A stretch of 64,000 nt of DNA from Acidicapsa dinghuensis (GTDB lineage Bacteria > Acidobacteriota > Terriglobia > Terriglobales > Acidobacteriaceae): NCBI RefSeq assembly GCF_025685685.1, contig NZ_JAGSYH010000003.1, positions 434,001-498,000 on the forward strand, written 5' to 3'. Shown piece by piece: positions 35,193 through 44,896 of this stretch (its first letter is position 1; the number at the start of each line of letters is the position of its first letter). A program made the translations under genes and the position numbers. The notes below the pieces were generated by a model that saw only the letters and a list, made by a program, of their open reading frames with translations, was not told where the DNA came from and did not search any database.

Positions 35193-38100
35193 CTAGTAAT
35201 GGAATCGCAACCCCACCTGGAGCGTTCGCGGGTTGCTTGTCGTCTTGCCTGTAACCAGGCCAAATTGCGACGAGGTCGGGTTCAAGTTCGGCCCGGCCAG
35301 GTTTGGATGGTTAATGAAGTTAAATGCCTCAGCGCGGAACTCAAATCCCGTTCCTTCGGTTACCGGGAAGGCCTTGATCATCGCCAAGTTCCAGTTCTGC
35401 AATCCGGGCTGATAGACCTCGTCGCGAATGCCGCCCTGCAGGTTGAAAGTTCCCGCAGTTGGAGCAGTAAATATCTTGCTGCCATCGCTGTTGGTCGTTG
35501 CAAACCACGCAGCGCCTGTAGCGGCAGCACCGGCAAAATGCCCCAGTACCTTTGGATTTCCGTTCTTTACATAGAACTCGCCTTCGCTGCCGCAACCGAA
35601 GCTTCCAACCTCGCCTACACCGGCATAATCCGTGTTTGTCCCGATGCCGCATGGTGTTCCGGTTTGGGCTTGCACGTTGCCGCTCAACTGCCAGCCGCCT
35701 AAGGTTTCACCCGCAAGGTTGTGCTCGTTCTTGAAGAAGGGTAGCGCGTAGAGCCCGTTGACAATCAGCACGTGGCGCACATCGTACTCCGACGGCCCCC
35801 ACAAATTGCTTGTGTTGTAAGAGTCTGGCACGATATCGCGGTAGTTCGAGCTCGAATCCATGCTCTTTGAGTAGGTGTACGCCGCACCAATCGACGACCC
35901 CGAACGGAACCGGGTCGTCCATGAAGCCTGCAGCGCATCGTAGGTCGAGCTCACACCACTCTGCTCCTGCTGAATCGAGGCAAAGCCTTTGTACGGACGC
36001 AGCGCCGCCAGTTGTACGCCAGGATTTGCCTGCTGTGCCCCAACTGCCGGCTGATTGATATCGACCACATCCCAGTTATGCAGTCCCCGAGCGCCCACAT
36101 ACGCCACCTGAAACACGGACTGCAACGGCCTCAGCTCATGCTCCACAGTAAGATTCCAGTTCCATCGCGTGGGGGGCACCAGATGGTTGTTGAGTGTGGT
36201 CAGCGTAATTGGCGGCTCGACCGTAGGCGTCAGTGAGGCGCCTGGGTTGTCCACCGACACATTGGTCACCGTCACCGTTGGCTGGAAGGGCGAGTTTCCG
36301 CCTGGGAAGATGTTGTCCAGCAACCCCTTGTTGCTGATAAAGCGGCCCGCACCCGCGCGTATCACAGTCCTTGGGAAGAGCTGATATGCGATACCCACAC
36401 GCGGCTGCACCTGCACCGTCGTGTTCACATATCCCTTAGGCAGGTTCGGTGCGAACAGTCCGGTACATGGTTGCCCGGCGCATTCGTCGTTGGAAGCGGT
36501 AGCCGCCGGCACGCGGTTGTTCTGGGTTGCCGAGCCGGGGAAGCTGCTGAAGCCCGGAATCACCACGCCGTCGTACGGATTGCCAGTACCCAGCGTGACG
36601 TTCCCTGTCGTCGGGCTTACATACGGCGCTGTTGCCGGATCGTAAGACGCCGGATCGAAGAATGTCGCATTGGCCCATTGCGCAAACGGTGGAAAAACAT
36701 TCGTGATGCGCAGACCATAGTCAAGATGCAGTTTTGGAGTAACCTGCCAGCTGTCCTGCGCAAAGTACTCGAAGGTCCATCCGCGCCACTCTGTAAACGC
36801 CTTGGGTCCGATCTCCGTATAACTATCCGACAATCCCAAAGCCAGATTGGCTATAGACGCTCCTGAGGTTGCGCCAAGGTTGTTGTGGTTATCGGTAAAG
36901 CCAAAGGTTCCGTTCTGGTTGCTCGCGCCTCCGGGAACCGTACTCACGTTGATCTGATCGTTGTCGTTTTCGCCCATGTATGTGAGCGAGAAGCCACCTT
37001 TGAGGGTGTGATTACCCCACACTTTCGTCACGCTGTCCGAGGCCACGAAGATCAGACCCGAAGAGTGCGAGGGATATGGGCCGCCTGCAATGTTGGAGAA
37101 GTTATCGTTAAGGTTGGCGGTGGGAATCTTGTTTTCTTGGGCCTTGAGACCGGGAAGAATATAGGGAAAGTTAATCCCAAATGAGCTGCGGTCGTATCCT
37201 GCTCCGCCAGGAGCAGCACTGATATAGACATCGTCGATGCTGACACTCGCGCGCGCCTCGTTGATCATCGTCGGACTTACCGTCCAAACCCAGCCCACAG
37301 CATCAGTCTGGTTGGGCCTTTCATAGACGATAGGCACCTGCGGATTGCTCTGGTTGAACGGGCTCAACTGATAATACGAGTCATCCGAGCGGCGGAACTC
37401 CAGGTGGTGCACCGGCGTAATCAGCAGGTCTCCGTTGATTTGTCCCTTGCGCTGATTGATTGGATCGGGCAGCGACCCGTCGTAGTTCGACGTGCCTTGC
37501 AGAAATCCCGGTGTCGGTGCAGGATACGAGTTCAGGATGCCGAGGCCGTTGGCGCTCAGCAACTGCGGCGCGTTATCGGCAATATCGTTGTTCGGGATGG
37601 GCACGCAGGTTGCCGCACCAACCTTCGGGCAGGTTCCTGGGTAATAGATTTGCGTGGGTTTGTACCACGGATTGACAGTTGAATCCGAACTGAGCAACTC
37701 ACTGAAATTACCCTGCCGCATTAGCGCCGTGGGCACTGCCATGGTTTGTGGCGTGTCGTAGCGGTAACGGATCCAATCCTCATTGACAAAGAAGAAGAAC
37801 TTATCCCGCAGCTTGTCCAGCACTGGAACCTTCGGGGCCCACACTGGGCCGCCCACGGAAAAACCGAAGTTGTTGTACACAAATGGAGCGGTAAACTGCG
37901 TGCTCGGAGTCAAGTTGCGGGTCCAAGTATTAGCGTTCATCGCCGAGTTGCGAAGATACTCATACGCCGTTCCATGAAAATCCTTAGTTCCGCTCTTGGT
38001 GATGACGCGAATCTGTGCACCCGAAGCACTTCCATACTCAGCCGAATAATCAGCCGTCAGCACCTGAATCTCCTGCACCGCATCCGTATTTGCGCCGGCG

Positions 38101-38771
38101 ATGATCTGGCTGTCGGCGCGTGTGCGTGCCGCTGGAGCATCATCCAGCGTGTAGCGCGTGTCGTTCTGCCGCGCGCCATTCACCTCGAAGCTGTCGCCGC
38201 TGTTGAAGGCAAAGTTGAAGTCGCCCATCGTCGTCGTGCTGAAGACGCCCGGTGACAACTGCGCCATGTAGAGCGGGTTGCGGCCGTTCAACTCCTGCTT
38301 GTCGACCTGCTCTCCTGTGACCTCGGCCTGCACCGACCCGGACTGCGTTTGCAACACCGTTTCGGTGTCCGAGACCTCAATCGTCTGCGTCTCCTGCCCA
38401 ACCGCTAGTTGTGCATCAATGGAAATTGTCGTGTTCGACGCAAGGCGATTATGAACACTCGAGAACTTCTGGAAGCCGCTCAGCTCTGCTGTTACCGAGT
38501 AGACTGCCGGAGGCAAATCCGGAACCGTGTAATGTCCTTGAGCGTCAGACGTTACAGTGCGCGCCTCGCCTGTGCCCTCATTCTGCACAGTCACATGCGC
38601 TCCCGGCACAACTGCGCCGGATTGGTCTTTTACAAAACCCACAATGCTGCCCACGTCACTCTGCCCCAGAGCGCCTGTTGTACAGAAACCAATCAGCAGA
38701 ATCGCGCAGATGCACGCTATCTTTACGTGCGTCTTCCAATGAAATGCCCTATTCGACCCGTAGAGATTCAT
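35193..38771 (-). CDS. Oar-like TonB-dependent receptor
   Basis: From the ATG at 38771 (GAGGAGG 6 nt upstream) the product is 1192 residues. A signal peptide (VKIACICAILLIGFCTTGALGQ) is followed by a carboxypeptidase-regulatory-like domain (SIVGFVKDQSGAVVPGAHVTVQNEGTGE), a plug with NGRNPLYMAQLSPGV and VNGARQNDTRYTLDDAPA, and a large beta-barrel. The last residues, TLQVGLRFHY, end in an aromatic residue as outer-membrane barrels do. This is the OmpA/Oar-type receptor found in dozens of copies in acidobacterial genomes. The ligand is unknown; large polymers or oligosaccharides are likely. A PAS histidine kinase lies upstream on the same strand. Confidence 0.92.
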   Translation of the reverse strand: MNLYGSNRAFHWKTHVKIACICAILLIGFCTTGALGQSDVGSIVGFVKDQSGAVVPGAHVTVQNEGTGEARTVTSDAQGHYTVPDLPPAVYSVTAELSGFQKFSSVHNRLASNTTISIDAQLAVGQETQTIEVSDTETVLQTQSGSVQAEVTGEQVDKQELNGRNPLYMAQLSPGVFSTTTMGDFNFAFNSGDSFEVNGARQNDTRYTLDDAPAARTRADSQIIAGANTDAVQEIQVLTADYSAEYGSASGAQIRVITKSGTKDFHGTAYEYLRNSAMNANTWTRNLTPSTQFTAPFVYNNFGFSVGGPVWAPKVPVLDKLRDKFFFFVNEDWIRYRYDTPQTMAVPTALMRQGNFSELLSSDSTVNPWYKPTQIYYPGTCPKVGAATCVPIPNNDIADNAPQLLSANGLGILNSYPAPTPGFLQGTSNYDGSLPDPINQRKGQINGDLLITPVHHLEFRRSDDSYYQLSPFNQSNPQVPIVYERPNQTDAVGWVWTVSPTMINEARASVSIDDVYISAAPGGAGYDRSSFGINFPYILPGLKAQENKIPTANLNDNFSNIAGGPYPSHSSGLIFVASDSVTKVWGNHTLKGGFSLTYMGENDNDQINVSTVPGGASNQNGTFGFTDNHNNLGATSGASIANLALGLSDSYTEIGPKAFTEWRGWTFEYFAQDSWQVTPKLHLDYGLRITNVFPPFAQWANATFFDPASYDPATAPYVSPTTGNVTLGTGNPYDGVVIPGFSSFPGSATQNNRVPAATASNDECAGQPCTGLFAPNLPKGYVNTTVQVQPRVGIAYQLFPRTVIRAGAGRFISNKGLLDNIFPGGNSPFQPTVTVTNVSVDNPGASLTPTVEPPITLTTLNNHLVPPTRWNWNLTVEHELRPLQSVFQVAYVGARGLHNWDVVDINQPAVGAQQANPGVQLAALRPYKGFASIQQEQSGVSSTYDALQASWTTRFRSGSSIGAAYTYSKSMDSSSNYRDIVPDSYNTSNLWGPSEYDVRHVLIVNGLYALPFFKNEHNLAGETLGGWQLSGNVQAQTGTPCGIGTNTDYAGVGEVGSFGCGSEGEFYVKNGNPKVLGHFAGAAATGAAWFATTNSDGSKIFTAPTAGTFNLQGGIRDEVYQPGLQNWNLAMIKAFPVTEGTGFEFRAEAFNFINHPNLAGPNLNPTSSQFGLVTGKTTSNPRTLQVGLRFHY

Positions 38772-39159
38772 AGATTGCCTCCTCAGAGAAAGAACCTTTG
38801 TCTTCGGCCTTCCCACTGTTTTGCAGATCGTGAGCCAGGGGATCGGCCGAGTTGCTAACGCTTCCGTCGAAGCCTTGATTGCTACGCTTTGAATTGGGAT
38901 TGAATTGAGTGTGTATTGAAAAGCTGATGTGTTATGACTCTTTGAACTGCTCCAGATTGCTGTCAGTCATACGGAGGTCAGGTAAGTGCGGCGGCAGGCC
39001 CGCCCACCTCATCAATTCTTCATTGGTACCGATTCCAGCTAGCATCACAGCCGCATGAAATTCGGCAAATTGTCGGACTTTTTACATTGCCCCCTCAGGA
39101 GCAATCTGTGCTGTATCGCACTTCGCAGATAATTTATTAACTTCAATTAGATTAAGTCT
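38772..39159. other. Upstream region of the Oar-like receptor
   Basis: Nearly 390 bp without a gene. The first 20 nt hold the GAGGAGG ribosome site. At 38853-38866 there is a partial LacI-type site matching 8 of 10 fixed positions, which is too weak to call. No promoter stands out. Confidence 0.4.
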
Positions 39160-41730
39160 TCAAACTTTAAGTTGATTTTGACTTCCACACTCTGACACAG
39201 GCAACAGAATCATCACTGCTGTTCCATGTTCCGCTGTTCCGGTATTTGACCTCAGCCGTATACGTCCACCATGCTTCTCCACAAGCTGTTTTGAAACCCA
39301 CAAGCCCAATCCAGTTCCAGTAGAGCTGCGTGTAGTGAAGAATGGTTCGAAGATCTGCGTGCGAATCTCCTGGGGCACACCACAACCGTCGTCTGCGAAC
39401 GTGATGCGTACATACTGCTTTGCGTCTTCAAGCACGCGGCTTTGACCCATTCTTATCCGGATATTCCCGCCATGCTTCATTGCCTCAATGCTGTTGGACA
39501 ACAGATTGCAGAAGACCTGCCGCAGTTCTCCGCCCACAGCCTCGATCGCGATATCATCTTTCCACTCTTGCCTTATCGCTACCTGCTGTTTACGGAGCTT
39601 ACCGCGAAAAAGCTCGATAGCAGACTGCATTACGGCCGCAAGGGACGTTATCTGCGCAGTCGAAGGCTCCCGGTAAAAGCCCAGCGATTGCCGCGTAATA
39701 TGCGCCACGCGCTCCAACTCTTCCGAAGCCATGCTGATGTATTGCTGCGCTTCCTCTGGCAGGTTTGGTACATGCCGCGTCAGATAGAGCAGATTCGTAA
39801 CCGCTTCCAGAGGATTATTAATCTCATGGGCAATAGAAGCCGCCAGGCGTCCCGCAGAGGCAAGCTTCTCACTGCGTATGAGAGCCTCCTGAGTGCGCTT
39901 TCGCTCCGTGATGTCAATAGCCGCGCAGCTGACCCCGGTAATATCTCCGTCTGCATCGCGCAGAGGTTCCACCTGCAAATCATAAATTTCATCCGCTCCT
40001 CGCGACCGTACAACGATCTCGCGCCGCTGTCCCACGCCGGTGCGAATCACTTCCCGTTTGATTGTTTCCGTCATCTCGGCATCACTGGCACGCTCGATAA
40101 AATCCCGATCACGCTTGCCCAACATCTCGTTCGGATCCATCCCTCGCGCCGGGTTATAAACCCATATGTAGCGCAGATCGCGATCCTGATGAAACACCGA
40201 AACCGGTGTGCCGTGGAGTGCAAGCTGGAAGCGCTCATGCGCCAATCTGGCTTGCTCCTCCACACCCTTCCGATCCGTGATATTTGTGACCAACGCCGAT
40301 AAGCCTTCGCCTGTCGGATGTGCATGTACAAGAAAATAGCGTGTCGTGCCATCGCCCATGGGGTACTTCACTTCGAAGCGATGCGGCGTCCGCTCTCGCA
40401 TCACCTTTTCATACCCAGCCTTGAACTCGGTCTCGAGCGCGGCAGGATAAATCTCCCATACCGACTTGCCTTGCATCTCGCTCCAGGCCATGCCGCGATG
40501 CTCCATCACACTGTCGTTCGCGTACTGAAAGCGCCAGTCCTTGTCCAGCACAATGAACGACTCGGAAATGGAGCTAAGCAACACGCTTAGGCGGTCATGT
40601 GCCGCTCGCAGTTCAATCTCCGCTTTCTTGCGGGCCGTTACGTCAATAGCCACACCAAGCCAGCGGCGCGCGCCACTCAAATCAAAAAATGGCTCCAGAT
40701 GGGCAAGATGCCAGTGATATTCCTCATCACGTGCATGCCGTACGCGATGTTCGTCCTCAAATATCTTGCCCGATGCAAGACTTGCGCTGATCTTTGTCAG
40801 CATCCTCTCGCGATCTTCAGGGTGAAACAACTCCAGCGCTTTGCCCGCCTTCACTTCCTCGAGAGTCATGCCGCAGAACTCAAGGAAATACTTGTTGCAA
40901 TAGTCGATCTTGCCGTTCTCGTCCGCAGTCCAGATATATTGCGACAACGTTTCGGTCAGCAGCCGGTATCGAGACTCACTATTCGCTAGCGCGGCCTGTG
41001 CGTGTCGTTCGCGTGTCGTTTCCAGGACCGCAGTTCCAACCGCCTCGATCTTGCCTCTTGCGTTACGCACCGGAAAGTAGCTCGTCAACCAGTAGCGCTG
41101 CTTGTTATTCGCCTCATGCGGATCACCGGCGATCTCCACCGTCGTGCTCTCTCCCGTCTCCAGCACGCGCTTCAGATGCGGTATCAGACTCGCCGCCAGT
41201 CCCGGCACGGCCTCTGCCAGGGTACGCCCCAGGTGCTCCTCGCGGCGCATCTCGTTCCACTCCGCGAGCTGCGGATTGATGTCGATATAGCTTGTATCTG
41301 GCCTGTGCAACGAAAAGCCAATAGGAGCGGAATGCGTGAAATCAGCGAATGCCCGTATTGAACGCGCTTCCCCGGCTCGCGCGAGTTTCAGCTTGTGCGC
41401 CAGCAGGCACACATAGCCGCTCAGCGCCGTGTACAAAAACTCCCGCACCATCAGCGAGACGCCATGCGTATACACGAATCTGCGCCAAAACAGCAGCCCC
41501 AGCAGAATATCGGACAACACAAGCGCGGTTATGCTCGACTGAAAATCGCCATAAATGGCCGAAGCCGTAACCGCACAGAGATAGAAACATGCCGGCACAG
41601 CGGGATACTCAGGGAGATATGGCGAAAACGCGAGACTGGCTCCGGTCGCTAATGCCACCCATATCAGAGCCAGTACGTGATGCCGCATCGATGTTCGCGG
41701 CAGATTTTCCGAGCTACCTAAAAGGCGCAT
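39160..41730 (-). CDS. Membrane-bound multi-PAS sensor histidine kinase
   Basis: This 856-residue kinase has an N-terminal membrane region of about four helices (residues 18-115, DUF4118-like: LALIWVALATGASLAF, AVPACFYLCAVTASAIYG). Four PAS domains follow at about 125-240, 250-370, 375-490 and 500-615 (for example YRLLTETLSQYIWTADENGKIDYCNKYF). A HisKA domain carries the phospho-acceptor His635 (SIAHEINNPLEAV). The HATPase domain has the N box (NLLSNSIEAM), G1 (DDGCGVP) and G2 (TGTGLGLWV). It should autophosphorylate and pass the phosphate to a response regulator; none is adjacent. The stimulus is unknown. A possible small gene overlaps its start. Confidence 0.92.
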   Translation of the reverse strand: MRLLGSSENLPRTSMRHHVLALIWVALATGASLAFSPYLPEYPAVPACFYLCAVTASAIYGDFQSSITALVLSDILLGLLFWRRFVYTHGVSLMVREFLYTALSGYVCLLAHKLKLARAGEARSIRAFADFTHSAPIGFSLHRPDTSYIDINPQLAEWNEMRREEHLGRTLAEAVPGLAASLIPHLKRVLETGESTTVEIAGDPHEANNKQRYWLTSYFPVRNARGKIEAVGTAVLETTRERHAQAALANSESRYRLLTETLSQYIWTADENGKIDYCNKYFLEFCGMTLEEVKAGKALELFHPEDRERMLTKISASLASGKIFEDEHRVRHARDEEYHWHLAHLEPFFDLSGARRWLGVAIDVTARKKAEIELRAAHDRLSVLLSSISESFIVLDKDWRFQYANDSVMEHRGMAWSEMQGKSVWEIYPAALETEFKAGYEKVMRERTPHRFEVKYPMGDGTTRYFLVHAHPTGEGLSALVTNITDRKGVEEQARLAHERFQLALHGTPVSVFHQDRDLRYIWVYNPARGMDPNEMLGKRDRDFIERASDAEMTETIKREVIRTGVGQRREIVVRSRGADEIYDLQVEPLRDADGDITGVSCAAIDITERKRTQEALIRSEKLASAGRLAASIAHEINNPLEAVTNLLYLTRHVPNLPEEAQQYISMASEELERVAHITRQSLGFYREPSTAQITSLAAVMQSAIELFRGKLRKQQVAIRQEWKDDIAIEAVGGELRQVFCNLLSNSIEAMKHGGNIRIRMGQSRVLEDAKQYVRITFADDGCGVPQEIRTQIFEPFFTTRSSTGTGLGLWVSKQLVEKHGGRIRLRSNTGTAEHGTAVMILLPVSECGSQNQLKV

Positions 41731-41915
41731 GACATACCAGCCTCTGCGAGCAGTTCAATACACTTCAAACATTCACCCCTGCGCATGACCTCCATTCCTG
41801 GCATGCCTTCTCCGCCCATCGACGGTATCCGGCGTCCGCCCCGGAAATCAGGAATCAATCGCATGCTCTCAATCAAATCCGGCTGGCTTTCAAACACTAT
41901 ACCGCTTTCCCACAT
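41718..41915 (-). CDS. Possible small protein overlapping the histidine kinase start
   Basis: A 65-codon frame runs into the kinase gene, its stop lying 13 nt inside the kinase coding sequence, which would allow translational coupling. The product contains a Cys-x-x-Cys (ECLKC) and no signal peptide. Only a weak AGAAG precedes its ATG. I recognise no family; a chance frame is quite possible. Confidence 0.22.
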   Translation of the reverse strand: MWESGIVFESQPDLIESMRLIPDFRGGRRIPSMGGEGMPGMEVMRRGECLKCIELLAEAGMSCAF

Positions 41916-42015
41916 AGCTTCTGTATTGTGTATCGTAAAACTCCGTAGATCTCCTGACCCCAGAACGAATCAAGCCGCCTGTGGTAACATCCCATCCAAC
42001 GGAGGAACCTCCACC

Positions 42016-42894
42016 ATGGCTCCTTTCTCCCGACGCGCATTCCTCAAAACCACACTTGCCGCGAGTGCAGTCGCTTCCAGTACGCTGCCGCTTCAGGCTA
42101 AACAGCAGACTGCCACCGATTGGGTAACCCTTGGCAAATCTGACATCAAGGTCACGCGCCTTGCCTTTGGCACCGGTACCTTCAGCGGCCAGGTCCAGCG
42201 CGATCTCGGTCAGGACCAGTTCACCAAACTCGTGCGCTATGCCTATGACCGCGGCATTCGCTTCTACGAGACCGCTGAGTCTTACCACGAGATGCACACC
42301 ATGCTCGGCATTGCGCTTCAGGGCGTGCCGCGCGACAGCTACCGCATCATGTCTAAAGTCACCACGCGCCCCGGCGTCGATCCGCAAGCCAAGTTCGATG
42401 AGCTGCGGACCATGGCGAAGACTGATTATTTCGACATCATGCTATTGCACTACCAGCACACACCCACCTGGCCGGAAGACACAAAGCACTGGCAGGACGC
42501 CATCATGGAAGCCGAACATCGTGAGGTGATTCGCAGCCATGGGGCATCCGTACACGGTCTACCTGCGCTGCGACAGGTACCAACGATGGACTGGCTCGAT
42601 GTCGCCATGATTCGCATGAACCATAAAGGCACACGCATGGATGCGGAGATCCCAGATGCCGATGAGCTTGGAAATGTGAACGAAGTTGTCACCCATGTGA
42701 AATCTGCGCACAAGGCAGGCATGGGAGTCATCAGCATGAAGCTCGTAGGGGAAGGTGTCTTCAATCACGAAGACCGTCAGAAAGCCTTACGCTTCGCATT
42801 CAAGAATGCCGGGGTAGACGCCGTTACCATCGGCTACAAAGCCCCCAACGAAGTCGACGAAGCCATCGACAATCTCAACCTGGCACTGGCCTGA
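42016..42894 (+). CDS. Aldo/keto reductase with Tat signal
   Basis: The ATG at 42016 has GGAGGAA 8 nt upstream. A Tat signal begins the protein (PFSRRAFLKTTLAASAVASS). The rest is an AKR TIM barrel. Of the catalytic tetrad, Tyr (AESYHE), Lys (RIMSKV) and His (LLHYQH) are visible, but the usual Asp is replaced by Glu in RFYETAE. The NADPH-binding end near residues 245-290 is shorter than in classical AKRs. Export of a nicotinamide-dependent enzyme implies it folds with its cofactor before transport. Substrate unknown; oxidation or reduction of a sugar is plausible from context. It is divergent from the histidine kinase. Confidence 0.83.
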   Translation: MAPFSRRAFLKTTLAASAVASSTLPLQAKQQTATDWVTLGKSDIKVTRLAFGTGTFSGQVQRDLGQDQFTKLVRYAYDRGIRFYETAESYHEMHTMLGIALQGVPRDSYRIMSKVTTRPGVDPQAKFDELRTMAKTDYFDIMLLHYQHTPTWPEDTKHWQDAIMEAEHREVIRSHGASVHGLPALRQVPTMDWLDVAMIRMNHKGTRMDAEIPDADELGNVNEVVTHVKSAHKAGMGVISMKLVGEGVFNHEDRQKALRFAFKNAGVDAVTIGYKAPNEVDEAIDNLNLALA

Positions 42895-42911
42895 GATAGA
42901 TTTCGGTCATA

Positions 42912-42955
42912 AAAACAAAGGGCGTCCTATTTGGACGCCCTTTGTCGTTTTGACT
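42912..42955. terminator. Bidirectional terminator between aldo/keto reductase and phosphoesterase
   Basis: An 11-bp perfect stem (AAAGGGCGTCC with GGACGCCCTTT) has a 5-nt loop. On the plus strand it is followed by GTCGTTTT, and on the minus strand by GTTTTTATG. Both convergent genes end within 25 nt of it. Confidence 0.88.
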
Positions 42956-42962
42956 GACTTTA

Positions 42963-44669
42963 TTACTGAGGCAGCGTAGCCGTACCTTCCCAGCGCACGC
43001 CATCCAGCCGCTTCGGATCGATCCCCAGCGACTTCAGAATCGTCGGCGCCACCTGGTTCGTCCCTACGTTGCTATACACCGTGTGGGGCACGATCCCGGG
43101 GTTCGACACCAACAGAATCACGTTCGTGTCATCATGCGCAAATCCGCCGTGCTCGGATTCTTTCTTCGTGCTGCCGGTATACACCACGCCCACATTTGGA
43201 GTCACAATGATGTCCGGCGTGCGCGGATCAAGTCCCGCACCCAGACCTGGTGTGTTGTAGTTCAGTGACAGAGAAGGACCGTAGAAGATCTGCCCAATCC
43301 CTGCCTGATCCTTGTTGGTTTCCAGAAGGCTAACCGCAGTCTTTGTCTCAGAAGAAGAATTCAGCCACAGCAGCGAGATATCGTCTTCCGTCGGTCCAAT
43401 GCCCGTCGCATTGTTGGTTGACTCCGAAAATGGAAGCAGGTTGGCGTTGCTCAATATCGTCGCCGGCGAAGTTCCGGAATTCAGGATCGGAACATAAAAC
43501 GCCGGATCGATCGGGTTCTGTCCATGTTTCGCCGTGATGATGATCAGGGTAGACTCGTACAGCCCACGATCCTTGATCTTGTTCACCATTGCACCAATCG
43601 AGTCGTCGATGAATTGGAATTCAGTCAGGAGTGCCGGAGTAGGAGTAGCGGCCGCATTCTGATATCCGCCCGTCGTGCCATTGCTCTTCTCTACCAGCTT
43701 CTGCCCCACACTGACGGCCTGGAAGTTCATGCCAAAGATCGTTGGCACCTTGGCATTCTTGCCATCGTGTGTCTTGCCTTCAATTTCATTCAGGATTGCG
43801 TTGACCTTGAGCTGGTCGTAGCACTGAATATTCTGGAAGCTGTTCGTCCACGCTGTCAGATCCGAGCCTGAATCAGGAACGACAGAACAATCAATGCCGG
43901 TCGGCGTCTTGACCCCTGGCAGACCCACTACGTTCGAGTTGATCTCCGGCGAATAGTAATCGTTCAGCGCTCCCGCGCCATCCGGATTGCGCCCGGCCAC
44001 GGCTGAATACGCAGGGTGTTTGTCCGACCATGCCGTGTAGCCACCCTCTTGATGAATGACTCCGAAGATTGTGTTGGTCCGCACAAACTCCCACGGCCAG
44101 ACCGGAGCGCAACCGCGTTTGGGATCACGAATCAGACGCTGCGGATCGATCGAAGCAATGCCACCGTCCGTCGGACCCGCTCCTGGAGCTCCACCGTTCA
44201 CTAAGCCCTGATTCTTATCGATGCCCTCTTCATACTCAGTTCGGGTACCGGTCGGCGCCGCTCCCGCGGTGCATGGTCCGGCTGCAACACCATTACCTGT
44301 CGTCTTCGCCGGCGCATCCAGTGAGCGATCGTAAGATACGTCGTAATACACACCCATCGTACGCGGTGTGGCGCCGGTAACAATCGACATCAAGCCGGGG
44401 AAAGAATCAGATGGTCTCGACGTGCTCGCCGCCGTGTAGTTCACGCCGGTCGTCGTTAGGGCAGCCAGATTCGGACAATAAGGATCGCCCCCGTTCACTC
44501 CCGGGACGCCGTTTGCGCAGTTCAGGAGATCTACCGCATGCATGCCATCTACGCTGATCAAGAGCACATGGCGAATCGGTGTATGATCCCAGTCTTTGTT
44601 GGATTCTTGAGAATAACCAACCGCTGCGATGGCGGCCAGAGAAAACACTGCCAGGGATTTGAATTTCAT
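42963..44669 (-). CDS. Secreted alkaline-phosphatase-superfamily phosphoesterase
   Basis: The ATG at 44669 is chosen because AGGAGGGG lies just upstream; an in-frame ATG 21 nt earlier is less likely. The 568-residue protein has a signal peptide (MKFKSLAVFSLAAIAAVGYSQ). The first metal Asp is in LLISVDGMHAVDL. The nucleophile region is STSRPSDSFPGLMSIVTG, and later metal ligands lie in TAKHGQNP and HGGFAHDDTNVILLVSNPG. The pattern is that of type I phosphodiesterase/nucleotide pyrophosphatase relatives. The usual Asp before His-Gly is Lys here (AKHG), so metal geometry may differ. It is probably periplasmic and cleaves phosphate esters, but the substrate is unknown. Confidence 0.83.
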   Translation of the reverse strand: MKFKSLAVFSLAAIAAVGYSQESNKDWDHTPIRHVLLISVDGMHAVDLLNCANGVPGVNGGDPYCPNLAALTTTGVNYTAASTSRPSDSFPGLMSIVTGATPRTMGVYYDVSYDRSLDAPAKTTGNGVAAGPCTAGAAPTGTRTEYEEGIDKNQGLVNGGAPGAGPTDGGIASIDPQRLIRDPKRGCAPVWPWEFVRTNTIFGVIHQEGGYTAWSDKHPAYSAVAGRNPDGAGALNDYYSPEINSNVVGLPGVKTPTGIDCSVVPDSGSDLTAWTNSFQNIQCYDQLKVNAILNEIEGKTHDGKNAKVPTIFGMNFQAVSVGQKLVEKSNGTTGGYQNAAATPTPALLTEFQFIDDSIGAMVNKIKDRGLYESTLIIITAKHGQNPIDPAFYVPILNSGTSPATILSNANLLPFSESTNNATGIGPTEDDISLLWLNSSSETKTAVSLLETNKDQAGIGQIFYGPSLSLNYNTPGLGAGLDPRTPDIIVTPNVGVVYTGSTKKESEHGGFAHDDTNVILLVSNPGIVPHTVYSNVGTNQVAPTILKSLGIDPKRLDGVRWEGTATLPQ

Positions 44670-44811
44670 TCTCCCCTCCTTGGCACGCAACTTTAGCTTT
44701 GCAACATAAAGAACGATGTCTTGCGCTCATGAATTCTCGGTGAATTCAAGACTGAAAAAGGAGAAAACTTTATTAAATTCTTATGTTTATCTGTTTTGAC
44801 ATGTGCAATTC

Positions 44812-44849
44812 AGCACACCGTCACGTCAAGAGCACACCGTCACGTCAAG
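44812..44849. repeat. Perfect 19-bp tandem duplication
   Basis: AGCACACCGTCACGTCAAG occurs twice with no spacer, at 44812-44830 and 44831-44849. It sits in the non-coding space upstream of the phosphoesterase gene and beyond the end of the carbonic anhydrase gene. It may be a recent replication slip or a paired binding site. Confidence 0.8.
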
Positions 44850-44896
44850 GTAGTTCTTTTTTCCACCACTGTTTTTGGCATAACCAGATTGCCCGG

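Noticed and set aside
38853-38866. LacI-type operator upstream of the Oar-like receptor
   Set aside because: Only 8 of 10 fixed positions match, and the site lies among other AT-rich near-matches.
44675-44700. Sigma-54 promoter (TGGCACG followed by a TT region)
   Set aside because: The -12 element is not TTGCA/T at the right spacing and the orientation is away from the gene.
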